A stretch of 64,000 bases of DNA from Mesorhizobium sp. (GTDB taxonomy: Bacteria > Pseudomonadota > Alphaproteobacteria > Rhizobiales > Rhizobiaceae), in NCBI GenBank assembly GCA_004020545.1, contig SAQE01000006.1:69157-133156 (forward strand). Direction: 5' to 3'. Both the position numbers and the translations under genes were made by a program. A model generated the notes under the pieces. It was not told the origin of the DNA. It was given only the letters and a program-made list of their open reading frames with translations, and made no database searches. The number at the start of each line of letters is the position of its first letter. Positions within the stretch are counted from its first letter, which is position 1. This document shows, piece by piece, positions 9,807-20,395 of the stretch.

Positions 9807-10915
9807 TTGGTGCCGATCTTGACGCGGCTGTAGAGATCCATGACGTGCTCGTTGATCATGCGGAAGCAGCCGTTGGAGGCGCTGGTTCCGATCGACTGCG
9901 GCGCAATGGTGCCGTGGATGCGCAGATGCGTATCCTTCTTGCCGTCATAGAGATAGATGGCGCGCGCGCCGAGGGGGTTTTCGCCGCCGCCGGGCATGCC
10001 GTCCTTATACTGACCGTAGTGTTTCGGCTCACGCTTCTGCATGTCGAGCGTCGGGATCCAGCGCGGCCATTCCTGCTTGTCGCCGACGGCCACCGTGCCC
10101 TTGAACTGCAGGCCTTCGCGGCCGACCGCGATGGCATAGCGGCGTGCGGTGGAAAACGATTCGACGAGATAGAGGCGGCGCGCGCTGGTGTCGATGACGA
10201 TCGTGCCCGGCTCATAGCCGGTGAACGTGACGTCCTGCGGCACGAACTCCGGCTTCACCTTGAACGGCCGCTTGGCGTCTTTCTTGGCGAGCGCCGAGTC
10301 GAGCGCGCGGGTCTCGGGAAGATAGCTGATCGAGGACACCGACTGGCCGCCGAACAGGCCGGCGAACAGCCCGCCGCTGCTGGTCTGCTTCTGTCCCGGC
10401 TGCTCGCTGCGCAGCTCGCCGTTGTTGCCGGTGGCCGTGATGTTCATGGCTTCATCCGAGATTGGTTCGTCGGTTTGGATCGGCGCGATCGGGGTCAGAG
10501 GTTCCAGCGGTGCGATGATCTTGGTGATCTTCTTCACCGGCTTTGCGTCGGCCACTTCCGTTGATGCTGCCGAACCCTTCTTGGCCAGCCATTCCTGACG
10601 CGCCGCGTCGGCCTTGGCCTTGGCCGCCTCGCGCATCGCCATCTTGCGGGCTTCGAGTGCCTTTTCCTTGGCCGCTTCCTTGTCAGCGGCAATCTTGGAC
10701 TCGAGCTTGCCGATCTGGGCGAGGTCGTCCGAGGTTGGATTTTTCTTCTTTTTGAGAAGCTTCAGCTGCGATGCGTCGCTCTTGGCTGCGACGTTGATGG
10801 CGTCGGTTTTCTCGACCGACGGCGAAGCGGCCAGGTTTGCCGGCGAGGCAAAGGCCGCTGAACCCATGCCGAGGACGGCACAGAATCCCAAAAGAATGAA
10901 GCTGCGAAGCTGCAT
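9791..10915 (-). CDS. Periplasmic L,D-transpeptidase (YkuD domain)
   Basis: 374 residues. Signal peptide (MQLRSFILLGFCAVLGMGSA, cut after AFA), then a Lys/Ala/Glu-rich helical stretch (about residues 45-120), a linker and a C-terminal YkuD catalytic domain with the essential HGT and SASNGCFR motif (Cys nucleophile) ending in KIGTKVVII. YkuD enzymes form 3-3 peptidoglycan crosslinks or attach proteins to the wall by a Cys acyl-enzyme. In rhizobia and relatives several paralogues exist, so the exact job is open. The start at 10915 is chosen since it begins the signal peptide; the frame stays open to 11074. Confidence 0.88.
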   Translation of the reverse strand: MQLRSFILLGFCAVLGMGSAAFASPANLAASPSVEKTDAINVAAKSDASQLKLLKKKKNPTSDDLAQIGKLESKIAADKEAAKEKALEARKMAMREAAKAKADAARQEWLAKKGSAASTEVADAKPVKKITKIIAPLEPLTPIAPIQTDEPISDEAMNITATGNNGELRSEQPGQKQTSSGGLFAGLFGGQSVSSISYLPETRALDSALAKKDAKRPFKVKPEFVPQDVTFTGYEPGTIVIDTSARRLYLVESFSTARRYAIAVGREGLQFKGTVAVGDKQEWPRWIPTLDMQKREPKHYGQYKDGMPGGGENPLGARAIYLYDGKKDTHLRIHGTIAPQSIGTSASNGCFRMINEHVMDLYSRVKIGTKVVII

Positions 10916-11128
10916 GGCGAAGATCCGATCGTTCAATGCTTGTTGCCCACGGCGTCGCCCGGCGCCCCCCAAGGACGCCGAAAGTGCCGCGCGCAATCTA
11001 TAGTCGATTAGCCGTGGGCCGCTCAAGCTGAGCGACAGGTTACGCCCGGTTGAATCTTCGTGATCAAGCGGCATTTGCCGCGACTGTGTTCAAACAACAA
11101 CAGAATCGCGGCGGCAATGCTTGGCCGG

Positions 11129-11611
11129 CTACTGGTTCGGAACCTGCGGGGTGACCGGCAAGGTGACGCCATTCGCGGCTGGCGGCGTGGCCGGATTCGC
11201 GGGCGCCGGCGTGACGGGCGCTGTGGCCGGAGCTGTCGTCGCGGCGCCATTCGAAAGCGGAGTCGTGGTCGTCGCGCCGCCCGACGGAGCCGCGGGCGCT
11301 GCAGGCTGCGAGCCCACCGGGCCGTTCGCGCCCGGCAGTTGGTTGAGCACACCCGACGCCGGAGCGCGATTGAGAATGTCCAGCGGCTTCTCGCCGTAGC
11401 GGGCGAGGATGGACAGGGCGAGCGAGGTCACGAAGAAGGCCGCGGCCAGGATTGCCGTCGCGCGGGTAAGCGCATTGGCGGCGCCCCGCGCCGTCATGAA
11501 ACCGGAACCGCCGCCGATGCCGAGACCGCCGCCTTCGGAGCGCTGCAGCAGCACCACGCCGACAAGGGCGAGCACGACCATGAGGTGGATGACGATCAGT
11601 ACGGTTTCCAT
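11129..11611 (-). CDS. secG: Preprotein translocase subunit SecG
   Basis: 160 residues. Two membrane spans typical of SecG (residues 4-23, and about 53-72 AILAAAFFVTSLALSIL) flank the conserved VLLQRSEGGGLGIGGG cytosolic loop. SecG assists SecYE in protein export. The C-terminal half (about 80-160) is a Pro/Ala/Thr/Gly low-complexity tail, much longer than in E. coli SecG (110 residues) but common among alphaproteobacteria. It is downstream of tpiA on the same strand, an arrangement conserved in many bacteria. Confidence 0.93.
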   Translation of the reverse strand: METVLIVIHLMVVLALVGVVLLQRSEGGGLGIGGGSGFMTARGAANALTRATAILAAAFFVTSLALSILARYGEKPLDILNRAPASGVLNQLPGANGPVGSQPAAPAAPSGGATTTTPLSNGAATTAPATAPVTPAPANPATPPAANGVTLPVTPQVPNQ

Positions 11612-11778
11612 AATTTATCCTGGCGAGGCCCTGCGCGGCCGCGCATACGACCGGTGATTTGGAGGCGGCTCCTTACAATGCTTTGGCGGCATTTCCAAGC
11701 CCGTGGCCGGGAATATGGGGAGCAATCCGGCCATTGCAACGATTTGGGCCGCCCCGCCGTCCCGGCAAGCGCCCGCTG

Positions 11779-12546
11779 CTACGACATGTTCATATAGGCT
11801 TCCGCAATAGCGAGGAAGTCCGCCGCCTTGAGGCTCGCGCCCCCGACCAGCGCGCCATCGACATTTTCGACGCCAAGCAGTTCCACCGCATTGGAAGGCT
11901 TGACCGAACCGCCGTAGAGAATGCGCATCCTGGCCGCGGCATCACCGAGCATCGCGGTCAGCTTGCCGCGGATATGCGCATGCGCCTCGGCAACGTCGGC
12001 GGCGGTCGGCGTCAGGCCGGTGCCGATCGCCCAAACGGGCTCATAGGCGATGATCGTATTGGCGGCGGTGGCGCTCGGCGGTACCGAACCGTCGAGCTGG
12101 CGCGACAAGATATCGAGCGTCGCGCCTGCCTCGCGTTCGGCGCGCGTCTCGCCGATGCAGACGACGGCCACCAGCCCTGCCCGCCAGGCGGCCGACGCCT
12201 TGGCATGGACGATCGCATCGTCGTCGCCGCATTGCTCGCGCCGTTCGGAATGGCCGACGATCACGTGACTCGCGCCGGCATCCTTCAGCATCTCGGCCGA
12301 AATCTGGCCGGTGTAGGCGCCGCTCTCCTTGGGATGGCAGTCCTCGCCGCCGGCGCGGACCGGTGTGCGCGAAAGGATCTCGGCGGCCTGGTGAAGCAGG
12401 GTCGCCGGCACGCAGACCAAGGCCTCGGTCTCCGCATCCAGCCCGCTCATGAAGCCGTTGCCGATCATCCTCAACTCGTTGAGCGAGGCGCTGGTGCCGT
12501 TCATTTTCCAGTTGCCGGCGACGAGCGGACGGATTCCAGGGGTCAT
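11779..12546 (-). CDS. tpiA: Triosephosphate isomerase
   Basis: 255 residues. Interconverts dihydroxyacetone phosphate and glyceraldehyde 3-phosphate. Seen: the N-terminal VAGNWKMNG with catalytic Asn/Lys, the GHSERR electrophile His, the catalytic Glu in [11 protein letters not shown], and the phosphate-binding YGGSVKPSN loop. Start ATG 12546 gives the normal length. Read with secG; divergent from ppiD. Confidence 0.97.
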   Translation of the reverse strand: MTPGIRPLVAGNWKMNGTSASLNELRMIGNGFMSGLDAETEALVCVPATLLHQAAEILSRTPVRAGGEDCHPKESGAYTGQISAEMLKDAGASHVIVGHSERREQCGDDDAIVHAKASAAWRAGLVAVVCIGETRAEREAGATLDILSRQLDGSVPPSATAANTIIAYEPVWAIGTGLTPTAADVAEAHAHIRGKLTAMLGDAAARMRILYGGSVKPSNAVELLGVENVDGALVGGASLKAADFLAIAEAYMNMS

Positions 12547-12690
12547 GGGGTCGGTTCTCCAGGCGACATAGGGCTGCGCCCTCACTACCAAAATCAGGCC
12601 ACAAAGCAATCGACAGTGGGCCGGAAGGGCGCTATTGCGCTTGTTTCAGACTCGGGCGCACGCGAAAATGCGCAAAAATCGGAAGTAAGC

Positions 12691-14583
12691 ATGCTTGGTT
12701 TATTGAGAAGCGCGGCGGGCACCTGGGTCGCGAAGGCGTTGCTGTCCCTGCTGGTGGTCAGCTTTGCCGTCTGGGGCATTTCCGGGCGCCTGTCGGGAAG
12801 CTTGGCCGGCCATCATTCGGTGATCACCGCCGGCGGCACGACGGTCTCGATCAACGAGTACCGCCTCGCCTACGATCGCCAGATCAACCTCTTGTCGCAG
12901 CAATATGGCCAGCGCATCACGCATGAACAGGCCAAGCTCCTCGGCATCGACAATCAGGTGCTGGCGCAGCTCGTTTCAGGCGCCGTGCTTGACGAGCAGG
13001 CCCGCAAGCTCGGGCTCGGCTTCTCCAAGGACAGCTTGGCCGAGTTGACACACCAAGAACCGGCTTTCAGGGGCCCAAGCGGCCAGTTCGATCTGCGGGT
13101 GTTTGAGGCCAGGCTTCGCGATCTCGGCATGCGACCTGAAGACTATCTCAAGAATCGCTCTCAGGTGGCCAAGCGCCAGCAGATCGTCGAGGCGGTTTCG
13201 GACGGCCTCAAGGCGCCGCAGACCTTCCTCAAGGCGGTCGCGCTCTATCGCGGCGAAGACCGCACGATCGACTATCTCGTCCTGCCGAAGACGCTGGTGC
13301 AGCCGATCGATGCGCCGTCCGACAGCGCGCTGAAAACCTATTTCGAGACCAACAAGAAGAACTACGCAGCGCCGGAATACCGCAAGTTCTCCTATATCCG
13401 GCTTGAGCCGCAGGACATCATGGACCCGACGGCGGTGACCGATCAGCAGGTCGCCGACGACTACAACAAGAACAAGGCGCGCTACACCACGCCTGAAATG
13501 CGCACCATCGAACAGTTGGTGTTCAAGACGCCGGACGCGGCCAAAGCCGCATATGACTCACTGAAAGCCGGCGCCACCTTCGACAAGATCGTCACCGCCG
13601 AGGGCAAGACCCAGGCCGACACACTGCTCGGCACGCTGGCCAAGGACAAGATCGCCGACAAGGCGGTGGCCGACGCGGCCTTCTCGCTCAATGCCAACGA
13701 GGTCAGTCCTGTGGTTCAGGGCACCTTCGGCCCGGTGCTGCTGCGCGTCACCGAAATCAAGCCGCAGGTGGTGAAACCGCTTTCGGAGGCGTCCGACCAG
13801 ATCCGCAAGGACCTGGCGCTCGGAGAGGCGAGCCGCATCCTGCTCGACGTGCATGACAGCTACGAGGACACCCGCGCCTCGGGCGCCTCGCTTGCCCAGG
13901 CCGCCGACAAGCTGAAGCTGAAGGTCGTCACCATCGACGCCATCGACCGGACCGGCCAGCGGCCGGATGGCACGATCGTCAACGACCTGCCGCAATCGGC
14001 GGATCTCATCAAGGCGGTCTTCGAGGCCGAGCCGAATACGGAAAATGAAGGCCTGACCACTGCCGACAACGGTTTCGTGTTCTACGAAGTCCAGTCGATC
14101 ACCCCGGCGCGCGACCGCACGCTGGATGAAGTCCGCCAGAAGGTCGCGGCCGAATGGACGGGTGCCGAGACCGACAAGCGGCTCGACGCGAAGGCGCAGG
14201 ATCTGGAAAAGCGCCTGAAGGCCGGCACGACGCTCGATGTCATCGCAGGCGAGCTCAAGCTCGAGAAGCAGACCAAGCGCGGTCTGAAGCGCGAGGCCGA
14301 CGACGCCGATTTCGGCAAGGAAGGCGCCGCGGCCATGTTCGGCGTCGGCGAAGGCGGCACGGGTCTGATCCCCTCGCCCACCGGCGATGGCCAGATCCTG
14401 TTCAAGGTTGCCGAAGTCTTCGAACCGGCCGGCGCCGACGGCAGCTCGGTTCCGGACGATGCGCAGAAATCCTTCAGTGCCGGCATGTCCGACGACCTGC
14501 TCGACCAGCTGGTGGCGCAGCTGCAGTCGCAGTATGACGTTCGCATCGATCCGGCCGCCGTTTCCCAAGCACAGACCCGATGA
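12691..14583 (+). CDS. PpiD-like membrane-anchored peptidyl-prolyl isomerase/chaperone
   Basis: 630 residues, starting [20 protein letters not shown]. One N-terminal membrane anchor (about residues 14-32) tethers a large periplasmic body: a SurA-like N-terminal chaperone domain (about 35-180, with [15 protein letters not shown]), a parvulin-like PPIase domain (about 250-360) and a C-terminal helical region. The family helps newly exported outer-membrane proteins fold near the Sec exit. The parvulin core looks degenerate (no clear catalytic Cys/His pattern), so chaperone function is more likely than isomerase. The frame is open far upstream, but ATG 12691 gives the anchor. Its stop overlaps trpD by four bases (ATGA). 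Confidence 0.9.
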   Translation: MLGLLRSAAGTWVAKALLSLLVVSFAVWGISGRLSGSLAGHHSVITAGGTTVSINEYRLAYDRQINLLSQQYGQRITHEQAKLLGIDNQVLAQLVSGAVLDEQARKLGLGFSKDSLAELTHQEPAFRGPSGQFDLRVFEARLRDLGMRPEDYLKNRSQVAKRQQIVEAVSDGLKAPQTFLKAVALYRGEDRTIDYLVLPKTLVQPIDAPSDSALKTYFETNKKNYAAPEYRKFSYIRLEPQDIMDPTAVTDQQVADDYNKNKARYTTPEMRTIEQLVFKTPDAAKAAYDSLKAGATFDKIVTAEGKTQADTLLGTLAKDKIADKAVADAAFSLNANEVSPVVQGTFGPVLLRVTEIKPQVVKPLSEASDQIRKDLALGEASRILLDVHDSYEDTRASGASLAQAADKLKLKVVTIDAIDRTGQRPDGTIVNDLPQSADLIKAVFEAEPNTENEGLTTADNGFVFYEVQSITPARDRTLDEVRQKVAAEWTGAETDKRLDAKAQDLEKRLKAGTTLDVIAGELKLEKQTKRGLKREADDADFGKEGAAAMFGVGEGGTGLIPSPTGDGQILFKVAEVFEPAGADGSSVPDDAQKSFSAGMSDDLLDQLVAQLQSQYDVRIDPAAVSQAQTR

Positions 14584-15590
14584 GCGCTCTGAAGACACAC
14601 ATAGCCAAGGTCGCCACCGGCGCCCCGCTCACCTTCGAGGAAGCGCGCGAGGCTTTCGACATCATCATGTCGGGCGACGCCACCCCCGGCCAGATCGGCG
14701 GCTTCCTGATGGCACTGCGCGTTCGCGGTGAGACGGTGAGCGAAATCTCCGGCGCGGTCGCCACGATGCGCGCCAAGATGCTGCGCGTCGAAGCGCCGGA
14801 TGGCGCGATCGACATCGTCGGCACAGGCGGCGACAATTCGCACAGCGTCAACATCTCGACCGCTTCGGCCTTCGTCATCGCGGCGGCCGGCGTTCCGGTC
14901 GCCAAGCATGGCAATCGCGGCCTGTCCTCGCTGACCGGTTCCGCCGATGTGCTCATGGCGCTCGGCGTCAAGATCGACATCTCGCCGGAGACGATCGGCC
15001 GCTGCATCCATGAGGCCGGCGTCGGCTTCATGTTCGCGCCGGCGCATCATCCGGCGATGAAGCATGTCGGCCCGACCAGGGTCGAACTCGGCACGCGCAC
15101 CATCTTCAACCTGCTTGGACCGCTCTCCAACCCGGCCGGCGTCAGCCGCCAGATGGTCGGCGTCTTCCTGCCGGAGTGGATCTTGCCCGTCGCCGAGACG
15201 CTGAAGGCGCTTGGCGCCGATCACGCCTGGGTCGTGCACGGTGACGGTTACGATGAGATCACAACCACCGGCGAAACGCAGGTGGCCGAGCTCGCCGGCG
15301 GCGAGATCCGCACCTTCACCCTCACCCCCGAGGCAGTGGGGCTGAAGCGGCACACCAAGGAAGAGTTGCGCGGCGGCGACGCGGCCTATAACGCCAAGGC
15401 GCTGCGCGAAATGCTGGGCGGTGCTGCAGGCGCCTATCGCGACACCGTGCTGATGAATGCCGGCGCGGGGCTGGTGGTGGCCGGCAAGGCGACAACTCTC
15501 GCCGACGGCATTGAAGCTGCCGCGCAAGCCATCGACAGCGGCCGGGCACTCGCGGTGCTCGACAAGCTCATCGAGATTTCGAACGGTTAG
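14580..15590 (+). CDS. trpD: Anthranilate phosphoribosyltransferase
   Basis: 336 residues. Second committed step of tryptophan synthesis: anthranilate + PRPP to phosphoribosylanthranilate. PRPP loop [18 protein letters not shown] and anthranilate-binding [17 protein letters not shown] are both intact. No fused TrpG amidotransferase, as in rhizobia where TrpE-G is encoded elsewhere. ATG overlaps the ppiD stop (ATGA), indicating translational coupling; trpC follows after four bases. Confidence 0.97.
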   Translation: MSALKTHIAKVATGAPLTFEEAREAFDIIMSGDATPGQIGGFLMALRVRGETVSEISGAVATMRAKMLRVEAPDGAIDIVGTGGDNSHSVNISTASAFVIAAAGVPVAKHGNRGLSSLTGSADVLMALGVKIDISPETIGRCIHEAGVGFMFAPAHHPAMKHVGPTRVELGTRTIFNLLGPLSNPAGVSRQMVGVFLPEWILPVAETLKALGADHAWVVHGDGYDEITTTGETQVAELAGGEIRTFTLTPEAVGLKRHTKEELRGGDAAYNAKALREMLGGAAGAYRDTVLMNAGAGLVVAGKATTLADGIEAAAQAIDSGRALAVLDKLIEISNG

Positions 15591-15594
15591 AGCC

Positions 15595-16407
15595 TTGTCC
15601 GATATTCTACGCAAGATCGAGGCCTATAAGCGCGAGGAGATCGCCGCGGCGAAGCTCAGCGTGCCACTTGCCGATATCAAGGCCAGGGCCAAGGATGCCG
15701 GGCCGCCGCGTGGCTTCCTCGCGGCGCTCGAGGCCAAACGGAAGGCCGGCGGCTTCGCGCTGATCGCCGAGATCAAGAAGGCGAGCCCCTCCAAGGGCTT
15801 GATCCGCGCCGACTTCGACCCGCCGGCGCTCGCCAAGGCCTATCAGCAAGGGGGCGCTGCCTGCCTTTCGGTGCTGACCGACGCCCCGTCCTTCCAGGGC
15901 GCGCCCGCCTTCCTGACCGCCGCGCGCGCCGCCGTCAGCCTGCCTGCCCTGCGCAAGGATTTCCTTTTCGATCCATATCAGGTCCATGAAGCGCGCGCCT
16001 GGGGCGCCGACGCGATCCTCATCATCATGGCAAGCGTCGACGACGCATTGGCTCGTGAGCTCGAAGCCACGGCGTTCGAGCTCGGCATGGACGCGCTGGT
16101 CGAGGTGCATGACGAGAAGGAGACGGAGCGCGCGCTTCGCCTCTCGTCGCAGCTGATCGGCATCAATAACCGCGACCTGAGAACCTTCGAGACCAGCCTC
16201 GATGTTTCCGAGCGGTTGGCGGCGATGGTGCCGGCCGACCGGTTGCTGGTCAGCGAAAGCGGCATCTTCACCCATCAGGATTGCCGCCGGCTGGAGAAGA
16301 GCAAGATCGGCACCTTCCTCGTCGGCGAAAGCTTGATGCGGCAGGCCGATGTAGCCGCCGCGACCGCACTGCTACTGACGGGCAAGGCGCCTGCCGAGGC
16401 CGTTTGA
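15595..16407 (+). CDS. trpC: Indole-3-glycerol phosphate synthase
   Basis: 270 residues. Closes the pyrrole ring of tryptophan in a TIM barrel. Motifs: [13 protein letters not shown] (catalytic Lys/Glu strand 1-2), [24 protein letters not shown] and LLVSESGI. The start is read as TTG at 15595, four bases after the trpD stop, because the protein then opens [16 protein letters not shown], the family start; no ATG or GTG gives this. It overlaps nothing and is followed two bases later by moaC. Confidence 0.95.
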   Translation: MSDILRKIEAYKREEIAAAKLSVPLADIKARAKDAGPPRGFLAALEAKRKAGGFALIAEIKKASPSKGLIRADFDPPALAKAYQQGGAACLSVLTDAPSFQGAPAFLTAARAAVSLPALRKDFLFDPYQVHEARAWGADAILIIMASVDDALARELEATAFELGMDALVEVHDEKETERALRLSSQLIGINNRDLRTFETSLDVSERLAAMVPADRLLVSESGIFTHQDCRRLEKSKIGTFLVGESLMRQADVAAATALLLTGKAPAEAV

Positions 16408-16409
16408 CG

Positions 16410-16904
16410 ATGGCCTCCCTCACCCATCTGAGCGCCAAGGGCGAGGCCAACATGGTCGACGTCGGCGGCAAGGCCGAGACGACGCGCACGGCCGTCGCCG
16501 AAGGTTTTGTCTCGATGCGCCCGGAAACGCTGGAGATGATCCTGGCCGGCGACGCCAAGAAAGGCGACGTGCTAGGCACCGCGCGCATTGCCGGCATCAT
16601 GGCCGCCAAGAAGACGCATGAGCTCATTCCGCTCTGCCATCCGCTGCTTCTGACGAAAGTCGCCGTCGACATCGAACCGGATCGCTCGCTGCCTGGCCTC
16701 AGGGTCACCGCGCTTGCTCGCGTCACCGGCAAGACAGGCGTTGAGATGGAGGCGCTGACGGCTGCTTCAGTTGCCTGTCTCACGATCTACGACATGGCGA
16801 AGGCCGCGGACCGCGCCATGGTGATTTCCGGCATCAGGCTGGTTGAGAAGACCGGCGGCAAGTCGGGCGACTACAAGTCGGCCAAACCCGGGGCAGGTTC
16901 ATAG
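16410..16904 (+). CDS. moaC: Cyclic pyranopterin monophosphate synthase (molybdenum cofactor)
   Basis: 164 residues. With MoaA it converts GTP to cyclic pyranopterin monophosphate. Conserved [12 protein letters not shown] near the N-terminus, [10 protein letters not shown] and the [23 protein letters not shown] helix (in parts) are present. ATG 16410 is two bases past the trpC stop; moeA begins immediately after the moaC stop. The trpD-trpC-moaC-moeA order is a known alphaproteobacterial arrangement. Confidence 0.97.
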   Translation: MASLTHLSAKGEANMVDVGGKAETTRTAVAEGFVSMRPETLEMILAGDAKKGDVLGTARIAGIMAAKKTHELIPLCHPLLLTKVAVDIEPDRSLPGLRVTALARVTGKTGVEMEALTAASVACLTIYDMAKAADRAMVISGIRLVEKTGGKSGDYKSAKPGAGS

Positions 16905-18110
16905 ATGGCATTGGTTCCGGTCGCCGAGGCTCTCGAGCGCCTGCTGGCCGGCGCGACGGCGTTGCCTGGCGAAAACGTGCCGCTGGCTGACGCGGCCGGC
17001 CGGGTGCTGGCCGAACCGGTGGTGGCGCTGCGCACCCAGCCGCCCTTCGACGCATCGGCGATGGACGGCTATGCCGTCCGCTCCGCGGACGTGGCCTCGG
17101 TGCCGGCGCGGCTCTCGGTGATCGGCGTGGCGCCGGCCGGGCGCGGCTTCACCGGCTCCGTCGGCAAGGGCGAGGCCGTGCGCATCTTCACCGGCGCCCC
17201 CCTGCCGGAAGGCGCCGACACCGTTGTCATCCAGGAGAATGTCCGCGACCTCGGCGGCGGCGGCATCGAAGTGATGGAGCCGGCCGCGCTGCGGCGCAAC
17301 GTCCGTCGCCGCGGGCTGGACTTCGGCCAAGGCGACATGCTCCTCGAAAGAGGCCGCCTGCTCGACCCGGCAGCGCTTTCGCTTGCCGCATCCGCCAATC
17401 ATCCGAACCTCGATGTGGTGCGGCAGCCGCTGGTGGCCATCATCGCCACCGGCGACGAATTGCTGCCGCCGGGTAGCGAGCTCGGCCCCGACCAGATCAT
17501 CTCGTCCAACGCCTATGGCGTCATAGCCACGGCGCAGTCGGTCGGCGCGCGCGCTCGCGACCTCGGCATCGCCGCCGACCGCAAGGATGCGATCGCGGCG
17601 CTGGTCAAGAAAGCCGTGGCGGCAGGCGCAGACGTCCTCGTCACGCTTGGCGGCGCCTCGGTCGGCGACCATGACCTGATCCACGACGTGCTGACCGGCG
17701 AAGGCATGAAGCTCGATTTTTGGAAGATCGCCATGCGCCCTGGCAAACCGTTGATGTTTGGCCGGCTGGGCAATATCCGCTGCATCGGCCTGCCCGGCAA
17801 TCCGGTGGCAAGCCTTGTTTGCTCGCAGCTTTTCCTGAAGCCGCTTCTTGCGCGGCTCGGCGGCCGCCTCTATCGGCCGGATATTCGCACGGCGCGGCTG
17901 GGTGCCGCCATGCACGCCAACGATCTCCGGCAGGACTATGTGCGCGCCACGGTGCGCGAGGATGCCGGAACGCTGGTCGCGACGCCGTTCGGCATCCAGG
18001 ACTCTTCGATGCTGAGGATGCTTGCCGACGCCAATGGCCTGATCGTGCGCGAGCCCTTTGCCCCGGCAGCCGAAGCCGGCGCCGAATGCAGCGTGCTGAT
18101 GCTGCGCTGA
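16905..18110 (+). CDS. moeA: Molybdopterin molybdenumtransferase
   Basis: 401 residues. Inserts molybdate into adenylylated molybdopterin. Motifs in order: PPFDASAMDGYAVR, VRIFTGAPLPEGADTV, IIATGDELLPPGS, ISSNAYGV, TLGGASVGDHDL, MRPGKPLMFG and GLPGNPVAS. The ATG directly abuts the moaC TAG. Normal length for the family. It ends nine bases before the convergent hydrolase gene. Confidence 0.97.
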   Translation: MALVPVAEALERLLAGATALPGENVPLADAAGRVLAEPVVALRTQPPFDASAMDGYAVRSADVASVPARLSVIGVAPAGRGFTGSVGKGEAVRIFTGAPLPEGADTVVIQENVRDLGGGGIEVMEPAALRRNVRRRGLDFGQGDMLLERGRLLDPAALSLAASANHPNLDVVRQPLVAIIATGDELLPPGSELGPDQIISSNAYGVIATAQSVGARARDLGIAADRKDAIAALVKKAVAAGADVLVTLGGASVGDHDLIHDVLTGEGMKLDFWKIAMRPGKPLMFGRLGNIRCIGLPGNPVASLVCSQLFLKPLLARLGGRLYRPDIRTARLGAAMHANDLRQDYVRATVREDAGTLVATPFGIQDSSMLRMLADANGLIVREPFAPAAEAGAECSVLMLR

Positions 18111-18119
18111 GCCGACCTC

Positions 18120-18950
18120 TTATTCCGTGGTCAGCGTGCGGGTCAGCGGATGATCCGGATCGGCGAGACCGTCGACGACGTTGAAATGGTGGCGATCTGG
18201 CTCGACCACCGAGTTTGTGGCAGCGCCGAGCCCGGTCCAGATGTTGGCGAGCAAGGCGCTCTGGCGCAGGAACTCCGAGCGCTCGCCGCCGCCGGCCCAG
18301 CAGGTGATACGGGTTCCGTTCATGGGCCGCAGCAGCGCCGGGCTCTCGGTCGACGCTTCCTGCTCGTCGATCGCCAGCGTCGCGTTCATCGCGGTGAACA
18401 TGATCGGCCGCAGGTCGTGCACGCCCGAAATCGAAACGATGTGGCGTACGCGTCGCGCCACTTCGGATCCCAGCGGAGTGGCCGTGGTCGTCATCCGGCT
18501 GGCGAGATGTCCGCCGGCCGAATGTCCCGTCAGCATCAGCGGGCCGTCGACCATCGACGCCGCCTTGCCGATCGCGGCCGCGACCTCTTCCACGATGCCG
18601 CCGATCCGCGCTCCGGGGCAAAGCGTGTAGGAGGGCATGGCAACCGCAAAGGATCTGCCGATCGCGCCATTGGCCAGGTGCGACCAGCAACTCTTGTCCG
18701 ACTCCATCCAATAGCCGCCATGAATGTACACCACGAGCCCTTTCGGCGTTGCGCGCGGAAGAAAGAGATCGAACCGGTTGCGCGGCGCTTTGCCATACAC
18801 GATGTCGAGCCGCGCACGGCCCTCTGCCAGAAGCCTTTCGCGAAACGCGCGCGCCGGCGCCTCCCAGGCCGCCGGCCAGCGGTCGCCGCCTGCGATGTTC
18901 GCCCCGTTGGCATAGGCATCGTCCCAATCCGTGATGCGATGATCGAGCAC
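18120..18950 (-). CDS. Alpha/beta hydrolase, probable kynurenine formamidase (HGGYW type)
   Basis: 276 residues from a GTG at 18950 that has a GGAGGGG ribosome-binding site just upstream. It resembles the alpha/beta-hydrolase kynurenine formamidases of animals and yeast: DIVYG near residue 52, the oxyanion-hole HGGYW (about 78), the nucleophile GHSAGG (about 139) and a C-terminal HHFNVVDGL with the catalytic His. It lies downstream of kynureninase on the same strand, so hydrolysis of N-formylkynurenine is the natural role. It is not the metal-dependent KynB common in bacteria. The reading frame is open further upstream to 19769 but that part shadows kynU. Function by family and context, not proof. 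Confidence 0.75.
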   Translation of the reverse strand: MLDHRITDWDDAYANGANIAGGDRWPAAWEAPARAFRERLLAEGRARLDIVYGKAPRNRFDLFLPRATPKGLVVYIHGGYWMESDKSCWSHLANGAIGRSFAVAMPSYTLCPGARIGGIVEEVAAAIGKAASMVDGPLMLTGHSAGGHLASRMTTTATPLGSEVARRVRHIVSISGVHDLRPIMFTAMNATLAIDEQEASTESPALLRPMNGTRITCWAGGGERSEFLRQSALLANIWTGLGAATNSVVEPDRHHFNVVDGLADPDHPLTRTLTTE

Positions 18951-19123
18951 CGGCCCCTCCCAAAACGCGTGGCTTTCGCCAGCAATGGCCGGCGCCGGAT
19001 ACCGCGTCAATGCTTCCGGTCGGAGACATTTTGTGCCCGAAACAAATTCTGGCTGGTGCGATTCTTTCGAAAAACAATCGAAGCGCAGGCGCCGGGATCC
19101 GCCTCCGCGCGAGCTTCCCCGGA

Positions 19124-20371
19124 TCAGGTCACAGCGGTCTTGACGGCGAAGCGCGCGTCCCGCCAGACGCCGGTACGCAGGATGTCTTCCAGCACTTCGA
19201 CGGCGTCCCAGACGTCGCGATAGCCGACATAGAGCGGCGTGAAGCCGAAGCGGATGGTCGCCGGCGCGCGGAAATCGCCGATCACGCCGCGCTCGATCAA
19301 TGCGCGCATAACCTGGTAGCCATGGGGATGAGCGAATGACACCTGGCTGCCGCGCTCGGCGCCGTCGCGCGGGCTTTCCAGTTCGAGGCTGAAGGCGCCG
19401 CACCTGGCTTCGACGAGCCGGATGAACAGATCCGTCAAGGCGATGCTCTTGCCGCGCACGGCATTCATGTCGACCTTGTCCCAAAGGTCGAGCGCTCCCT
19501 TCAGCGCCCGCATCGACAGCACGGGCTGCGTGCCGCACAGGAACCGGCGGATGCCGGTGCCGGCGGCATAACCCTGTTCGAACGCGAAAGGCCGGACGTG
19601 CCCCCACCAGCCGCTGAGCGGCTGGCGAATGTCGTCGTGATGGCGTTTGGCGCCATAGATGAAGGCCGGCGAGCCGGGCCCGCCATTGAGGTACTTGTAA
19701 GTGCAGCCAATGGCGAAATCGGCGTTCGAACCGTCGAGATCCACCGGCAGAGCACCGGCCGTGTGGCACAGATCCCAGACGATCAGCGCGCCGGCCTGAT
19801 GGGCCCTGCGCGTCAGGGCCGCCATGTCGCGCAACCGGCCGGACTTGTAGTTGACGTGATTGACCAGGATCACCGCGACGCGCTCGTCGATCAGGTCCTC
19901 GATCGCCGGGGCGTCGACGCCCTCGAGCCGCAACACCGTGCCGGGCCGCGTAGAGGCCACCCCTTCCGCCATATAGAGGTCGGTCGGAAAGCTGTCGCCC
20001 TCGGCAACGATCACCGACCGGTCGGGCCGCATCGCGAGCGCCGCATGCAGGACCTTGTAGATGTTGATCGAAGTCGTGTCGCAGACGACGGTCTGGCCGG
20101 GCCCGGCGCCGATCAGGCGCCCAAGCCGGTCACCCAATTCGACAGGCATGTGGAACCAGCCGGCAGTGTTCCAGGCGCGGATGAGATCGTGCGCCCATTC
20201 GCGCGTCGCCGCCCTCTCGATCTCGTTGAAGACATCGGACGAAGCAGCGCCCAGCGAATTGCCGTCGAGATATATCACCCCTTCCGGCAAGGCGAAGCGG
20301 CCGCGCATCGAGCGTAGCGGATCTGTGGCATCCATCGCCTCGATTTCGGCGAGATCGGGAAGTGCGATCAT
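19124..20371 (-). CDS. kynU: Kynureninase
   Basis: 415 residues. PLP enzyme splitting kynurenine to anthranilate and alanine. Motifs: FALPEGVIYLDGNSLG, WDLCHTAGALPVDL (PLP ring Asp), and the PLP Lys in GCTYKYLNGGPGSPAF; C-terminal IRFGFTPLYVGYRDVWDAV. The ATG at 20371 is preferred, preceded by GGGGG; an in-frame ATG at 20395 adds eight residues. Paired with the formamidase; tryptophan 2,3-dioxygenase, which would feed them, is not in the window. Anthranilate made here could re-enter tryptophan synthesis via TrpD encoded nearby (inference). Confidence 0.94.
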   Translation of the reverse strand: MIALPDLAEIEAMDATDPLRSMRGRFALPEGVIYLDGNSLGAASSDVFNEIERAATREWAHDLIRAWNTAGWFHMPVELGDRLGRLIGAGPGQTVVCDTTSINIYKVLHAALAMRPDRSVIVAEGDSFPTDLYMAEGVASTRPGTVLRLEGVDAPAIEDLIDERVAVILVNHVNYKSGRLRDMAALTRRAHQAGALIVWDLCHTAGALPVDLDGSNADFAIGCTYKYLNGGPGSPAFIYGAKRHHDDIRQPLSGWWGHVRPFAFEQGYAAGTGIRRFLCGTQPVLSMRALKGALDLWDKVDMNAVRGKSIALTDLFIRLVEARCGAFSLELESPRDGAERGSQVSFAHPHGYQVMRALIERGVIGDFRAPATIRFGFTPLYVGYRDVWDAVEVLEDILRTGVWRDARFAVKTAVT

Positions 20372-20395
20372 GATCCTGTAGCCCCCATCGGTCAT

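Noticed and set aside
11659-12690. N-terminal extension of the PpiD-like frame over tpiA
   Set aside because: Covers antisense of tpiA; the true protein starts at ATG 12691 with a membrane anchor.
18951-19769. N-terminal extension of the hydrolase frame
   Set aside because: Runs antiparallel in frame with kynU sequence and lacks alpha/beta-hydrolase features; GTG 18950 has the ribosome-binding site.
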